Below are positions 12,705-24,519 of a stretch of 64,000 nucleotides of DNA, one piece after another. The stretch lies in the NCBI GenBank assembly GCA_946807835.1, contig OX327683.1, positions 14,141,001-14,205,000 of the forward strand. Direction: 5' to 3'. Position 1 is the first letter of the stretch. Each line of letters begins with the position of its first letter. Origin of the DNA: Ailanthus altissimus (Eukaryota; Streptophyta; Magnoliopsida; Sapindales; Simaroubaceae). Both the position numbers and the translations under genes were made by a program. Under the pieces are notes generated by a model that saw only the letters and a list, made by a program, of their open reading frames with translations, did no database searches and had not been told where the DNA came from.

Positions 12705-14903
12705 TGTTGGATTCGATTATATATGGTGTGTATGCATTTATATTAGTGTTTATTAAGCAAAATACATATCTCATACATATTTGTGCACAGTGAAAATATA
12801 AAATCAATCAATAAACACATAATATATTAATCACATTAATATAAATATTCATTTGAGAATTCAAAAAATGTAACTTTTGAACAAAAGTTACTAAAGTTTG
12901 CCTTGGGTGTAATTGGTTCACAGTTTTAGTCATCAACTGGGTGGGCTTGGTCAGCTAGAATATCAGCTCCAAATCTAACACTAGTTTAACAACTTAAACC
13001 TAAGCTATTTGTTTTACCCTTGATCAATAAAATAAATACTATTATACTTTAATGACTTTAACTTGATAGAGAAGATGAATGATTGTGAATTTAGCACTAA
13101 GTTAAAAGAAACCATTTTCTTTGTATTTTGCTTCTTAAAGTGGCTGGCCATTATAAGCATTCACCAAAGGAATTTTTTGCTTTAATTTCATATATATATT
13201 ATTATTATTTAACTTAACCATGATCAACAATTGACCATGGAAAAGTTATATGCTTGGCCACTAAGTATGCTAATATAATAATATTTAATTGACCTACCAT
13301 GGTTAACACTTAGCCGTGGTTGGGTCAAGCAAACTTGGCCACCAAGTTTGCATTAATATATATTATATTAAATTATTATTAACTCAATTTTAGTTAACAC
13401 TTTAACCATAGTTGAGTTATATATATTATTTAATATATTATAATATTAAAATATCTTGATTATTTAACTCTTAAATAATTATATATGTGAAATTATCAAA
13501 ATACCCTTACTTGGTTATCAAGTAAAGTCCCTAGTGGGTCCTATCATTACACACACTTAGGTAAACGTAACCAAAGGGTCACAATGCACCACGTGTTATT
13601 AATTAATTGGTCAACAACAATTGTTAACTAATTAATGTACTTAACATTTAAGTATTGACACGCATGCATCTCGAGGGTTCTCGAAACAATTATTCAGTTC
13701 TATTAGATTCTACTGAATTGAACTATTCAATCTAGTACATTGCTATAGTGTACAATGAGTACACTTCATATTGTGGGACTCCCTAGGTCCATGTCCGATT
13801 CATCAAATAAAACTATTCCATGAGTCCATAAACAATGCTCCACGCACACATCATGAATATTATAAATCAGCGTGTTAGACCATACAAGCTGAGGTTATAG
13901 AGCATACGTATAGTCTTTTCATCATCTATATCCTGTATGTGCGGGAACATAGATCATCACTGTTAAATCCTCATGTGCTCATCCATTACTCATCTCTAGA
14001 TTCGTATCTTAAACAATATACGCAAACACATTTGCTATATTATTCAACCATGTAGGAAACTTCTTTCCTCGGATTAATTGCTTATAGCCATAAGACTTTT
14101 TGAGATACAATCTAGAAGCATCTAGATATAAAACTCCCTATGAGAGTTGAAAAATCCCATATCTATACACAACAAACTCAATAAGCATCGAACCATACCT
14201 ACCGACGCCCAATGGTTAGACCATGAAAGATCTCTGACATGCGTGAAACCAAAGTATGGTAGATCACTTACTAGCCCACTGTGGCGCTCAGGTCAAAGCA
14301 CTACAAATACTACTCAATTCGAGAGGGCCTTCCATAGATAGCTTATATAAGATTTCTATTAGTCCTCATGAGCTCGTCCAACATCAAGTCTTTACTAAAT
14401 ACCTATATGCCTATACAAGCTCCAAGCTCATGGTCAACTAAGAACAACCATCTGTACCCTATAGATATAGACATACACTGATTTATATGAAAATGTATTC
14501 ACTGACAGACCTGCATCGGTGAAAATAGATCAGAAACATAATGTTTGAGAATATACTTGCATAATGACATTTCTTAGCACTCGATTGCAACTCTTGCAAC
14601 TATGTCATTACTAGTATGCCTTCAGGTCTTTGTCCCGTTACAGACAAGGTTTTAACTCTTGGATTTCACTGATTCTTATAACCTATTAACCATTTGCAGT
14701 CATAATTCTCATTGTTGCTAACTCTTAGCTCTGATCTAAACTTCTTTAGATCAAATCTAAACTTTTTCAAATCATACAATGTCTATAGCATTCCAACCAT
14801 TGTACCATTATTAAAATGTAATCAACGATTTAATAAAATGTACATTGCATAAATATCAAATATTCATACAAATATGAATGACATATAAGCACTAACCCTA
14901 ACA
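12705..14903 (-). mobile_element. Family A solo LTR, full length
   Basis: The 2199-bp block begins TGTTGGATTC and ends AACCCTAACA on the plus strand. It is flanked by GATGT (12700-12704) and GATAT (14904-14908), a target duplication with one substitution. It lies in the pol region of the gypsy element and has no internal domain, so it is a solo LTR left by LTR-LTR recombination. Open frames at 14147-14441 are not conserved in the other copies. Confidence 0.85.
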
Positions 14904-15206
14904 GATATATCATGGGTATTTCTTTTAAATCCCTTTCGAAACCTGTTGTCATGACCTAACCCAGACCTGGCAAGATATTATCCACTTTGAGCCTAAGCCC
15001 GAACGGTTTTGTTCCTGGACTTCACGCAAGCGTCCTTCACCCAAAACACATCTTGCCAATAAAGGTGTGAAGCACCCCTTATAAACCCAACATCTCTTTT
15101 GTGCCTTGGCGATGTGGGATTTGCCTAGGGTGTTACATACACCCCTCTCTGGGACTCAGCGTCCTCGCTGAAGTTTACCCCACCACTGCTTTGTTGTGCA
15201 TCGGGA

Positions 15207-15221
15207 GCGACTCTAATACCA
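15207..15221 (-). other. TRIM primer-binding site (tRNA-Met type)
   Basis: On the minus strand TGGTATTAGAGTCGC begins two bases after the end of LTR 2. It differs little from TGGTATCAGAGC, the common plant primer site complementary to the tRNA-Met 3' end. It fixes the orientation of the TRIM as minus. Confidence 0.7.
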
Positions 15222-15413
15222 TCTGTCATGACCCAACCTAGACCTGGTAAAATATTATTTGCTTTGGGCCCAAGCCTGTATGGTTTTGTTCTTGGGCTTC
15301 ACACAAGTGTCCTTTACCCAAAATGCATCTTGCCAATTAAGGTGTGAATCACCTCTTATAAATCCAACATTTCTCTCGTGCCTTGGCGATGTGGGATTTT
15401 TCTAGGGTGTTAC

Positions 15414-17277
15414 TGTTAGGGGCGGGGCTTACGTGCCATCATTGAATGTACATATACTTATGTATTTATACAAGTGTACATTTCTATTAAATTACTAATA
15501 CCCATTTATATGGTATTATGCAATGTAACATTACAAACATTGTAGATCTGAAGGAGTTCGGATCAGATCTAAAGGAGTTTAGATAAGGGCTCATAATTAG
15601 CCACGCTGAGAGATATAAATGCTAAATTTTAGCACAACTAAGGGTTAGTTGGTTATAATACTCAGCATATCCAAGAGTTGGAGCCTTGTCTGTAATGGAA
15701 CATAGATCTGGGAATATACTAGTAATTGCATAGATGCAAGAGTTGTAATCAGGTGCTAGGAAATGCTAGTTGCGCAAGTATGTTCTCAAATAATTATCCT
15801 TGATCTATTTCTGTCGATGCAGGTTGTCGGTGCATACCTTCAATATATAGATCAACATATATCGTACCTATAGGGTATAGATGATTGTTCCTAGCTGACT
15901 GTGAGCTTAGAGCTTGTATTGACATATGGGTATCCAGTTAGGACTGGATATGAGACAGACTCATGAGGGCCTCTGAGAGACACCCTATGTAAGCCGTCAG
16001 TGGATGGTCCTCTTGATTTGAGTAGTATACGTGGTCCTTTGACCTGAGTGCTACGGTGGGCTTATAAGTGATCTACCATACTTTAGTTCCACGCATGTCA
16101 CAGACCTTTCATGGTGTGATCACTAGATATGGTTCGATGCTTATGGAGTCTGGTGTGTACAGATACGGGATCCGTCAGCTCATATAGGGAGTTAGATATC
16201 TAGATACTTTGAGATTGTATCTCAGAAAGTCTTATGGCCACAAGCATTAATCCCGGGAAAGAATTCTGTCAGGGTAGAACAATATGGCAAAGAGTTTGCA
16301 CATATTGTTATGTGAGATACAAGTTTGGAGATAGGACATGGATGAGCATTAGGGGATTTAACGGTGATAATCTATATCCCCGCACATCTAGGATATCATG
16401 ATGGAAGGATTATACGTATGCATTGTAACCTCAACTTGCATGATTCAACGCGCTGATTTGTATATCCGTGACGTGTGCGTGGGACATTGCTCATGGACTC
16501 ATGGAATAGTTTCATTTGACAAATCAGGTGTAGGACCCAGGGAGTCCCGGGATATAGAGTGTACTCGTTGTGCACTGGGGCAGCCTTCCGGATTAAAGTG
16601 TTTAATCTAGCAATATTTAGCACTTCCACGGGAATGCATGTGTGTCTGTATTTAAGTGTTAAATATAATAATTAGTTAATAATTGTTACTTCTTAATTGT
16701 ATAATGACATGTGGTACATTGTGGACCCTCGGTTGAGTTTACCCAAGTGTTAGATATAGTGGAACCCACTAGGGGGTAGACTTGGTAACTATTCATGAAA
16801 TGGATAAAAATGATGAAAGAAGAGAAAAGAGAAGGAGAAAAAAAATAGGAAAAATGAAATTGTTTCATTTTTCTCTATGGTGCCATGAGAAGCAATTGAG
16901 AGTTGCTTCAAATTTTCCATTTCTTATCCTTTTGAAGAAAAGGATAAAAACACACACCCCGCCATTTTGGTGATTAAGAGTTAATCCCGTGCTGAATAAA
17001 GGGATGCTGTTCTAGCTCACTAAGCCCACCGTGTTGGTGATTAGAACTGGCCAAGAGTTGGTCTCCATGCGGACTTTGAGAAAATACGTGTATAACGTTA
17101 CACGTTGAGTTGAGTTCTCTACCCTACTAATTTATTAATGTGATTAATATATTTTATTTATTGTGTTTATTGCATATTTTACACTTCCGCTGTGTATAAT
17201 ATGTATATGATACATATTTTAAGCAATAGATACAATTGCACATGCATACACCCACTTGCATTAGATCTCTGACAACA
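15414..17277 (+). mobile_element. Family A solo LTR inside the TRIM
   Basis: The 1864-bp block begins TGTTAGGGGC and ends CTGACAACA. GTTAC flanks it on both sides (15409-15413 and 17278-17282), a perfect five-base duplication. It sits four to five bases before the end of a TRIM LTR, which is itself inside the gypsy element, so it is the third nesting level. It reads opposite to the neighbouring family A copy at 12705-14903. The two look like a large inverted repeat but are independent insertions with separate target duplications. Confidence 0.92.
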
Positions 17278-17288
17278 GTTACACCTGT

Positions 17289-19127
17289 TACCCTTTGAGC
17301 CATATTGTTAGCTTTTGAATTATTCATCCTTGTTGAATATTCGAACAAGATTGATTGGAACCTTTGGAGTAGATGCCAAACGTTGTTGCAATATAGGATT
17401 AATAAGTCAGCTTTATAGCTGTATTCTCCCGTTACTTGTTTGATAACAAGTAGAGAATCATCTTGCACTTTGATGTCTTTTATTCCCATTTTTACAAGTA
17501 TCTCAAGGCTGATAATGAGGGATTTATACTTGGCCTGATTATTGGCACATGCAAAGTCCAAAATGAAAGACATTTTATCTCTAAACCATATAAAGATATT
17601 AAGACGATACCAACTCCGTCTGCTATGGTTTATTTTTGACCCATTGAGCCATAATTGCCAATTCATGATATTAACATGGCCGATTTCGAAGTCAACTTTA
17701 GTTGGGTATGGTTAAGGATGGTCAACAAGGGAATTGGCCAAGGCTTGACCCTTGACTGCTTTTTAAGGGATGTATTGTAAGTTAAACTCTGATAGTGCGA
17801 TCGTCCACTTTCTAAGCCGATTTCTCAAAAAGAGCTTTAATAGGAGATATTTTATGATGTTTGTCTGGCTTATAACATGCACAATTGTAGGCAGTAAATA
17901 ATATCTGAGCTTTGTTCATGAAAAGTTGAGGGCTAAACATATATTCTCGATTGTATTGTATCTCGTTTCTACATCATTCAAGATGCGACTAAGGTAATAA
18001 ATGGTTTTTTCTACACCATGGTGTTCTTATGCTAGCATACTTCTTATTAACGCCTCTATCATTGAGAAATAAATGATCAATGGTAATTGAGGCTTGGGCG
18101 GCACCGTGAATAATGGACTTATGAGATATATATATTTTTTATCTCATCAAAGACCTATTAGTGATGTGTCATCCATTTGAAGCCTCCACAATCTTTTAGT
18201 TTAAGTAAAGGCGACCAAGAATAGAGTCGACCGACAGAGTTTGAAATGAATTGTCTCAAAAAATTTATTTTATCAATCAATTATTGCAATTATTTCTTGG
18301 TTCTTAATGCAGGTGCTTCTATTATTACCTTATCCTTATTTGGTCTACTTTCATCCCCCTTTGGTATAACAAGAATCCAAGAAAATTATTGGTAGACACT
18401 CCAAATGCACACTTGAGTGGGTTCATTTTTAGCTGGTGCAGCCAGAAAAGCAGTTCGTATTTTGGCTAGGTGTAGCTCATTGGAATTTGATTTGATCACA
18501 ACATCATTAATATAGACCTCTATGAATTGCCCTGTCATGTCATGAAAAATGGCGTTTATTTCGTTTGATATGTCACACTAGCATTCTTTAAACCGAATAG
18601 CATTCAACCAATTCATATGTCCTAATTACCCTAAGGCATCTGAATGTTGTCTTGCTTACGTCTAACTTTTTAATGAATATCTGATTGTACCTAGAATATC
18701 CATATAGAAAACTCATAATCTAATGACATCTAGTCGAGTTGACCAGCATATCAACTTTGGGGATTAGATATTTATCCTTGGGGGTCATAAAGTTTAAATT
18801 TCGGAAGTCTTAGCTTGTTGTTCTTCTTAATGACTGGAGCCATATTGGACAACAATTCTACATAATTGGCTGGCCTGATAAATCTAGTTTGGAGAAGCTT
18901 TTTGATCTCTTTAATGATCTTATCTTCGACTTGACATTCTTTACATGTGTTGTTTGTATGCTCAAAACCTTTCTTTGATAAGGTAGATCTGCTTAATTAG
19001 ATCTTGGCTGAGACCAGGCATTTCTATATAGTCCCATGTGAAGCAGTATTTGTATTCTTTTAAAATTGCCACTAATTTGCTTCATATGTCGAATCTAAGT
19101 GTTCAGTCATGAAGATCGGTCGGGGGT
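17289..19127 (-). pseudogene. Ty3/gypsy reverse transcriptase and RNase H remnants
   Basis: On the minus strand, RT palm and connection pieces appear first: VYINDVVIKSNSNELHLA (18480-18517), then a frame near 18370-18430 reading NPLKCAFGVSTNNFLGFL. RNase H follows in the frame 17666-17154: LDFACANNQAKYKSLIISLE, then VQDDSLLVIKQVTGEYSYKA. These are the cDNA-synthesis enzymes of a gypsy element. The catalytic YVDD box of RT reads YIND (18503-18514). Many stops are present. The N-terminal RT part lies beyond the family B solo LTR at 19128. Confidence 0.75.
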
Positions 19128-20679
19128 TGTTTATGTTCAAAATGTAATGCAGCTATTGTAATATAGATTGAGGTGTCGATCACACGAGGAAGCTTTCGGC
19201 AAAATAGGTTGGTGAAGTAAAATATTAAAGCAATAGCTAAGAAGAAAATTAATTAATTGGTTTAAGTGGATGAGATAAAATTGTCTATCAATTGAGAAAA
19301 ATGTCTTATGATGATTTAAGCAAGGCTTCGAGAATCATAATTATGCTTTATAAATTTACTCTACACTTTGATTCAATGTTTATAGCATAATTGAAAGTTT
19401 TACATCCCAAACAATCAATCGAAAAATATGTAAAATACATCACATTTGATAACACATGCATTTGATATGACTAAACTCTTTTGCAAATATTAACACAATC
19501 ATGTTAATTTATACAAGTTATCTAAGATCGACAATATATCATTTTGACAATATTGCAGTAAAAGATCAACTTGAATATCAAACATTTATTGCCTTTACAT
19601 GTTATCTAAGATTGACAATATTGCAGTAAAAGATTAACATATAAAACAATGTAACCAATAACAATTATAATTCAATAAGAATCACATAAGAAAAGCATGA
19701 CTGAACATATATGAGACATAAGAATTATAACCTCTGGATTATAGAAAATAAAATAGATAAGAGTTTAAGCAAAACCAAACTTACAAACATTTGTAGCTCT
19801 TGACAACGAATCAAAGCATAGAAGTAGATTTGTTACACATAAAAGTTCATCTCTTAGCCTTGTCAAGAACTCTAGCCTAGATTACAATACATGTTAATGA
19901 GAATAAAATAAGATAGAATTATCTAATGTTGAAAATGTCCTAAGAGTGTCCTTATATAGGCAATGAATGGAAATGTGTTAAATGTGACATCAATCTTCAA
20001 TAATTTAGGCCAATAACTCGTTCACTCACTTGCAGCACATTTTTGATAATGTAAATAACCAATGAAGCCTTTGTTGTGGACATAACAGTTATGGAATTTT
20101 GTCTCTTCTTTTCATAGCTACCAGGTTCATGCAAATTGGATGAGTATCCAATGAGATATGCACAAAATTCCAAAGATACATCAGATTTTAGCTAACAACC
20201 CTTTTACCCACTTGCAATATACTTTGGTCCATGATAACGGCTGATTTGGACTTTACCATCAACATAAGAGTTGTTGCTAATTAAGTTCTTATTTCACAGC
20301 TTTAAGAATTATACCAATTGGGTACGTATTGTGTGAGATACGATCCAAATACATGAGTTGGGTCAAGCTGAACGAAAGTTGTAGCCTGATTCTATTGTAT
20401 CTTAATTTTGGCCCATAACATGTTGGATTTGGATTTTCAACTATTCTTAAAGTTTATGTAAGATTGAGTCATGTTAATCAAGATTCAAGAATTTCTTCAT
20501 TTCGATTTCTACATTGAGAGTTATGTCCATTTTACCTAAACATGTACAAATAACATTCATTAATCACAATTTAAGGAGAACACTTTATTTCAAGCTAAAA
20601 ATACAAGAAAATACTAAAATTAGTGACATTAAATGGTGACTGAATCTCTTAATAAATATGCATTTTCATGTGTTCATCA
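19128..20679 (-). mobile_element. Family B solo LTR, perfect target duplication
   Basis: The 1552-bp block begins TGTTTATGTTC and ends TTCATCA, matching 2184-3743 throughout. GGGGT flanks it on both sides (19123-19127 and 20680-20684). It interrupts the protease-to-RT region of the gypsy element. No internal domain is present. A TATATAAG box on the minus strand near 19955 supports minus orientation. Confidence 0.9.
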
Positions 20680-21500
20680 GGGGTTAACTATGGTGCCTAA
20701 GTTGATTTCTTTCAGTTGGCTTTAAACTTTAGGGTTCTGATTGTCCAGCTTGGGTGGTGCCGATTTGAGTTTGTGGCTAATATGTGGATCCTCTCTCTTA
20801 TCCTCATAGATGCTTTCAGTCGATGCTACCATGTAATTTTCTTATCTACTCATCGAAAAAATAGACAAGTGGTAGACCTAACTTGATTGTTGTAGGTCAG
20901 ACAAGTTCTTTTCTTAAAACCTAATATGTAGCGTTTACCACTAGTTTGGCCGTGTCCCTTGTATATTAGTCGGTGTCATCCCTCTTGAGGATTTTAGTTG
21001 TGATAGAGGGACTATATAAAGAAGTTGATGCCATTTGTTCATTGCCTTCAAAAGGTTTAAGGTGGGCATGAATTATCTCAACCGATCTGCTTGTTACCAT
21101 CTAGAGATTATTTGGTGCATGCTAGATGGTAAAGTCTTATCAGATTGAATCCAATCTTGCCCTAGAAAGACATTGTAGTCACTTAGTATATTGAATACAT
21201 AGAATGGTTCCTCTATTTTTATGTGGCCAACCTTGACTTTTAGAGAAACAAAACTATTGGCTACGGTTTCGCGTCCAACGAAATCGGTCATGATCACATC
21301 TGAAGGCTCTAGGTCACCCTTGCTTATCTCAAGCTTTCTTAACATACTTAGGGGTAGAATATTGACACTAGACCCATTATCAATGAGGATCCTTTTACAA
21401 GGAATCCCATTGAGATCAACCTTGATATAAATGTGCTAGATGTGTTGAGTCATGTCTTCTATTAGGTGAGAAATGGCGAGTGATCCCAATTCCTCCAATT
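20680..21500 (-). pseudogene. Ty3/gypsy aspartic protease remnant
   Basis: The minus frame 21345-21094 reads LEPSDVIMTDFVGRETVANS, then VFNILSDYNVFLGQDWIQS and LPSSMHQIISRW. The LG-DWI and PSS-HQ blocks are typical of the protease C-terminal half in Tat-type polyproteins. The protease matures Gag-Pol. The catalytic DSG part should lie near 21430 and is not clearly readable. Its position between gag (upstream on the minus strand) and RT is as expected. Confidence 0.7.
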
Positions 21501-21899
21501 TATCCTTTGTAACATGGCATACCTTTACCACATCCCCATCTAAGGTTGAGGCTTATCCTAGCCTTAACTAGAATGAATCTGGCAACAAGACGGTAACCAT
21601 ATTGATGACCTTTCTCTGATCATCATTCTGTTCTCCTTTTGGTTAGTTTGATCACCCTGGTTGGCCAGTTTGAATTAGTCAGCTAGGTTTCCCTTGTCGG
21701 GTTTGCTCCTATTGACTGATAGCTAGACCTTTCTTTGGGGTTTACAATCCCCATCAATGGGCTTAGTTGTCACCGATTCTCAGTCGCTTTATTTCCATAG
21801 AGCTTCCTATTACGGCCATCGATTTTGTCCAAGTTTTCCTCGACCTATTAGATTTCACTCAGATTTAGGTTGGCTTGCTTGAGGCACCTCGTTGCTCAC

Positions 21900-23160
21900 G
21901 CCTTTGCATCCTCATTTTTTGAGTTTTGGTCGACCTTAGGTTTGGATAAAATCTTTTGCCTAGCTGATCAAATACACTTCATCTTGGGATATTAACTTCT
22001 CATTGGTCGACCTTGTTAACTATAAGCATGAAAGTTCTAGTAGAATGATGAGAAATTAGCCTTTCCCTGACTCGCCTTGAACCTTTTTGAAGGTGGTTTG
22101 ACATTGAGGGCAAACTAAGCATGCTTTCTTAAAGGTTAACTGTCACTTAGTAGTGGCTCTACTGTGATTATCCTCTCCTTTTGGGTTATCTCTGAGACTA
22201 AATTGCCTACTTGGATCTTAATTCTTGGCTTATCAGAAGTCCAGATTCCAGCTAATGAACCTTTTTCCAATATCTTCCTCTTAGCGGATGGGGTAATAAT
22301 ATTGACGTTAGCTGTAAGAAACATATCAAACTCTATGATAAGGGGTTTTTCCCTTGGAGCTGAAGAGGAGTCAGCATTTTGATAACAACTGTTGGAGTAC
22401 TGTGTCGCCAAGAATTATGCCACTTGTAATAATCCTTGCTTGCACGCTGGTTGACTTGTGGGATAGTGTAGCCTTCAGACAGCTTGATTTGTTTATTTTT
22501 TAGAAGCCAATCATAGATTTGATTGATTTTAATCATATAAAAATAGTATTCTTTGGCTATCTGAATATTTTTGTTGAACTTATTCTTCTCTTTACTGAGG
22601 TCATTTTCTTGAGTACTAGGTACTCGTATGGTCCCCCTTTTAGTACTTTAGCTAGGCAAACCTTTTTTTGAAATTGATTCATCAGACTCATTCTCTTACT
22701 CGACTTGTATTGCAGTGACTTCAAGCTGATTCTTATAGTAAATCCCTTTGGAGGACTCCCGCTTCTGATTTTTCTCCATCAGAAATCTCTATAGTTGGTT
22801 TTTCTTATGGCCAACTCATATAGGTCTCTAAACCATGCCCTTTAAAGTGCTCTCTCATGGAAAAAGGACATCCGTTTGACCATTATGAGGATGCAATTAG
22901 CTTCGGTGATCTAGTTTTAACATCAAGACTGAAGCTTCCTGAATCGACTGGTATATTTTGCAACCGATTCACCTAGCATCTACATTACTGTAGATAGGTT
23001 GGCTAGAGTGACTTCTGGGGGTGGCCTATAAATTTGGCATGAAACTTGTCTAGGAATTTTGGTCAAGGAGTTGCCAAATAGCCTTAACTTCCAAAATGGT
23101 GATGAACGGGCTTCACCACATTGCACTATGAATCTTTAGATGTGCTCAAATGTGGTTATG
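21900..23160 (-). pseudogene. Ty3/gypsy gag remnant
   Basis: The minus frame 22536-22333 has FDWLL-type text (IYDWLLKNKQIKL), then IPQVNQRASKDYYKWHNSWRHST. The YCKWHNS-SHST block is the Gag C-terminal zinc-knuckle-like region of Tat-lineage elements, which packages the element RNA. Frames further toward 22136 continue with PLIIEFDMFLTAN. Upstream parts to 23160 give only broken pieces. It starts right after the primer site. Confidence 0.65.
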
Positions 23161-23177
23161 TCTCACTGGGCATGCCA
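23161..23177 (-). other. Gypsy primer-binding site
   Basis: On the minus strand TGGCATGCCCAGTGAGA starts six bases after the end of the 5' LTR. TGGCACGCCCAGTGGGA-type sites are common in plant Ty3/gypsy elements. I do not name the priming tRNA. Confidence 0.6.
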
Positions 23178-23183
23178 AAACGT

Positions 23184-23728
23184 TGTTCGTGTTGTAAATA
23201 TTTGGGATAAGGTTTGCGTATGTCCAATGTTATGCTAGATTGATGTGATGCCTTAGATTTAGAGAAATAGAGACCAAGGATCACTAGATAAGCTAGACTG
23301 AATCTGGTTAACAGCAAGCATTGTTTAAACTAAACCTAAGCTGTGGAATAGCAAGTGAACCACATAGCTTAGTTACTTTAAAAAAGAAGAACAAGGAAAG
23401 CTCAACAGTAAGGCTGCAAATTCAACAAGCAAGAATGTGAATCTTGGGTTGAATGACAAGAACAAATATAAAAGATAATAAGCTTAGAAAAACTATATTA
23501 TGTACTGTATGAATGGGTGAATGATGATTTACAATGAGAAAAATAAGTTTTTGTATAGACTGTAAAATCTTACTTTAAACTTAATCCTAAAAAGGTAGGA
23601 ATTTTAATAAAGCAAAACTTCCTATAGTAATAAATAACTTATTTGGACAACATATGACCCACCTGGGCCTAAACAAAGATACAAGGATAAATGGGCCCGT
23701 TATATAATATTTTTGGTTGGCATTAACA
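23184..23728 (-). mobile_element. 5' LTR of the 6.65-23.73 kb gypsy element
   Basis: On the plus strand it begins TGTTCGTGTTGTAAAT and ends GGCATTAACA, 545 bp, the same length as the partner LTR at 6654-7198. It adjoins the primer site and gag, so it is the 5' LTR. ATATA follows at 23729. Confidence 0.88.
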
Positions 23729-23733
23729 ATATA

Positions 23734-23940
23734 CTATGTACATTTGGTGATTTATTTATTTATTTACAACAATTGTTTATTAAAAGTTAAATCTATACAA
23801 TTTTAAGTATTAAACTAGAGATTGGGGAATGATTTCTTTAGTATTATATACCATGCTTCACCATCGCTAAGAATTGAATCCTTCACTCTAAAATGGGGAA
23901 GTGCCAATCATCCAAGGCTTGTGCAAATATTAGAGTATTT
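23734..23940 (-). mobile_element. SINE-like sequence
   Basis: Read on the minus strand from about 23934, the text has a tRNA-like head with GATTCAATTC, which fits the pol III B-box consensus GWTTCRANNC. It lies about 45 bases after a weaker A-box-like TTGGATGATTGG. A tail of TAAA repeats (ATTTATTT on the plus strand, 23753-23766) follows. This arrangement is that of a plant SINE. No target duplication was established. The remaining bases to 24060 show nothing recognisable. Confidence 0.4.
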
Positions 23941-24059
23941 TTATTCGGGAAACCGTCTGATCCTTTTTTTTGTATAGCCAATAATTTATTTTATCATAGT
24001 TATGGATTAAATATCAGAAGACTTAAATCTTAAGAATACTATAATTATTGCAAGTAAAA

Positions 24060-24519
24060 CTTGTGCCATTCGAATTTGTTGGCAGAGGGTCACATAAACC
24101 CATTAGTGACATTTTCTGCTATATTGGCTTGAAAGGGGTTGTGGTTTGAGCCATTTTGTACAGGGTGGCGCAGTGGTTGGGAGCCCTAATTGGCGTTGGG
24201 ATCGTAAAGGGTATTTTCTCTTTGGAATTACCATGCTACGTTGGTGGAGCCAACGTGGTGATCGATGGCTACAACTAATGCATGACACTAAATACAAAGA
24301 TTATCGGGATATTTATTTTGGTATTTGTTGTGTTATGAGCTATTGATCCTAAGAGAAATACCAGAGACTCTCATATTCCTATCTTGGTTCCCTTGACAAT
24401 TGGATTTGTTGTGTTCACGGTTTACTTAGCCATCATTTTGATCACTGGTATTAGCATCAACCCAACAAGATCTCTTGCAATAGCTGTTGTTTATAGACAT
24501 ACCTCGGCCTGATGGGAAC
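24060..24519 (+). pseudogene. PIP: Intronless PIP aquaporin remnant cut by a copia LTR
   Basis: One continuous frame from the GGT at 24088 to 24519 reads as the second half of a plasma-membrane aquaporin (water channel). It shows GHINPLVTF (first NPA box, now NPL), a helix-4 stretch YRVAQWLGALIGVGIVKG, then [23 protein letters not shown], and [20 protein letters not shown] (second NPA box, now NPT). Four or five codons have become stops (TGA, TAA), but there is no frameshift and no intron. Residues such as NPxRSLA and VYRHTS are shared with the PIP remnants at 59.9 and 63 kb. The frame ends exactly where a copia LTR begins; the last helix is not found past 29474. Confidence 0.82.

Larger units (their letters stand above)
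14947..17283 (-). mobile_element. TRIM element (two ~191-bp LTRs), interrupted by a solo LTR
   Basis: LTR 1 is 14947-15137 and LTR 2 is 15224-15413 plus the final A at 17283. Both read TGTCATGACC to GTGTTACA. The internal segment is only 86 bp. Flanks CCTGT (14942-14946) and CCTGT (17284-17288) are a perfect target duplication once the solo LTR at 15414-17277 is removed. On the minus strand the LTR starts TGTAACACCC and is followed by a tRNA-Met-type primer site. No coding capacity. This is a terminal-repeat retrotransposon in miniature, mobilised by other elements. Confidence 0.85.
6654..23728 (-). mobile_element. Tat-like Ty3/gypsy retrotransposon with nested insertions
   Basis: Two matching 545-bp LTRs (6654-7198 and 23184-23728) are flanked by the same five bases, ATATA (6649-6653 and 23729-23733). 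Protein remnants read on the minus strand in the order gag, protease, reverse transcriptase, RNase H, integrase, which is the Ty3/gypsy order. Between integrase and the 3' LTR lies a plus-strand gene with a plant mobile domain. Insertions at 12705-14903, 14947-17283 and 19128-20679 account for about 6.1 kb, leaving an original element near 11 kb. The two LTRs differ at many positions, so the element is old. All coding regions carry stops and frameshifts. Confidence 0.88.

Noticed and set aside
16396..16973. Overlapping frames on both strands
   Set aside because: They lie inside a solo LTR with a perfect GTTAC duplication. LTRs do not encode protein here, and no other copy keeps these frames.
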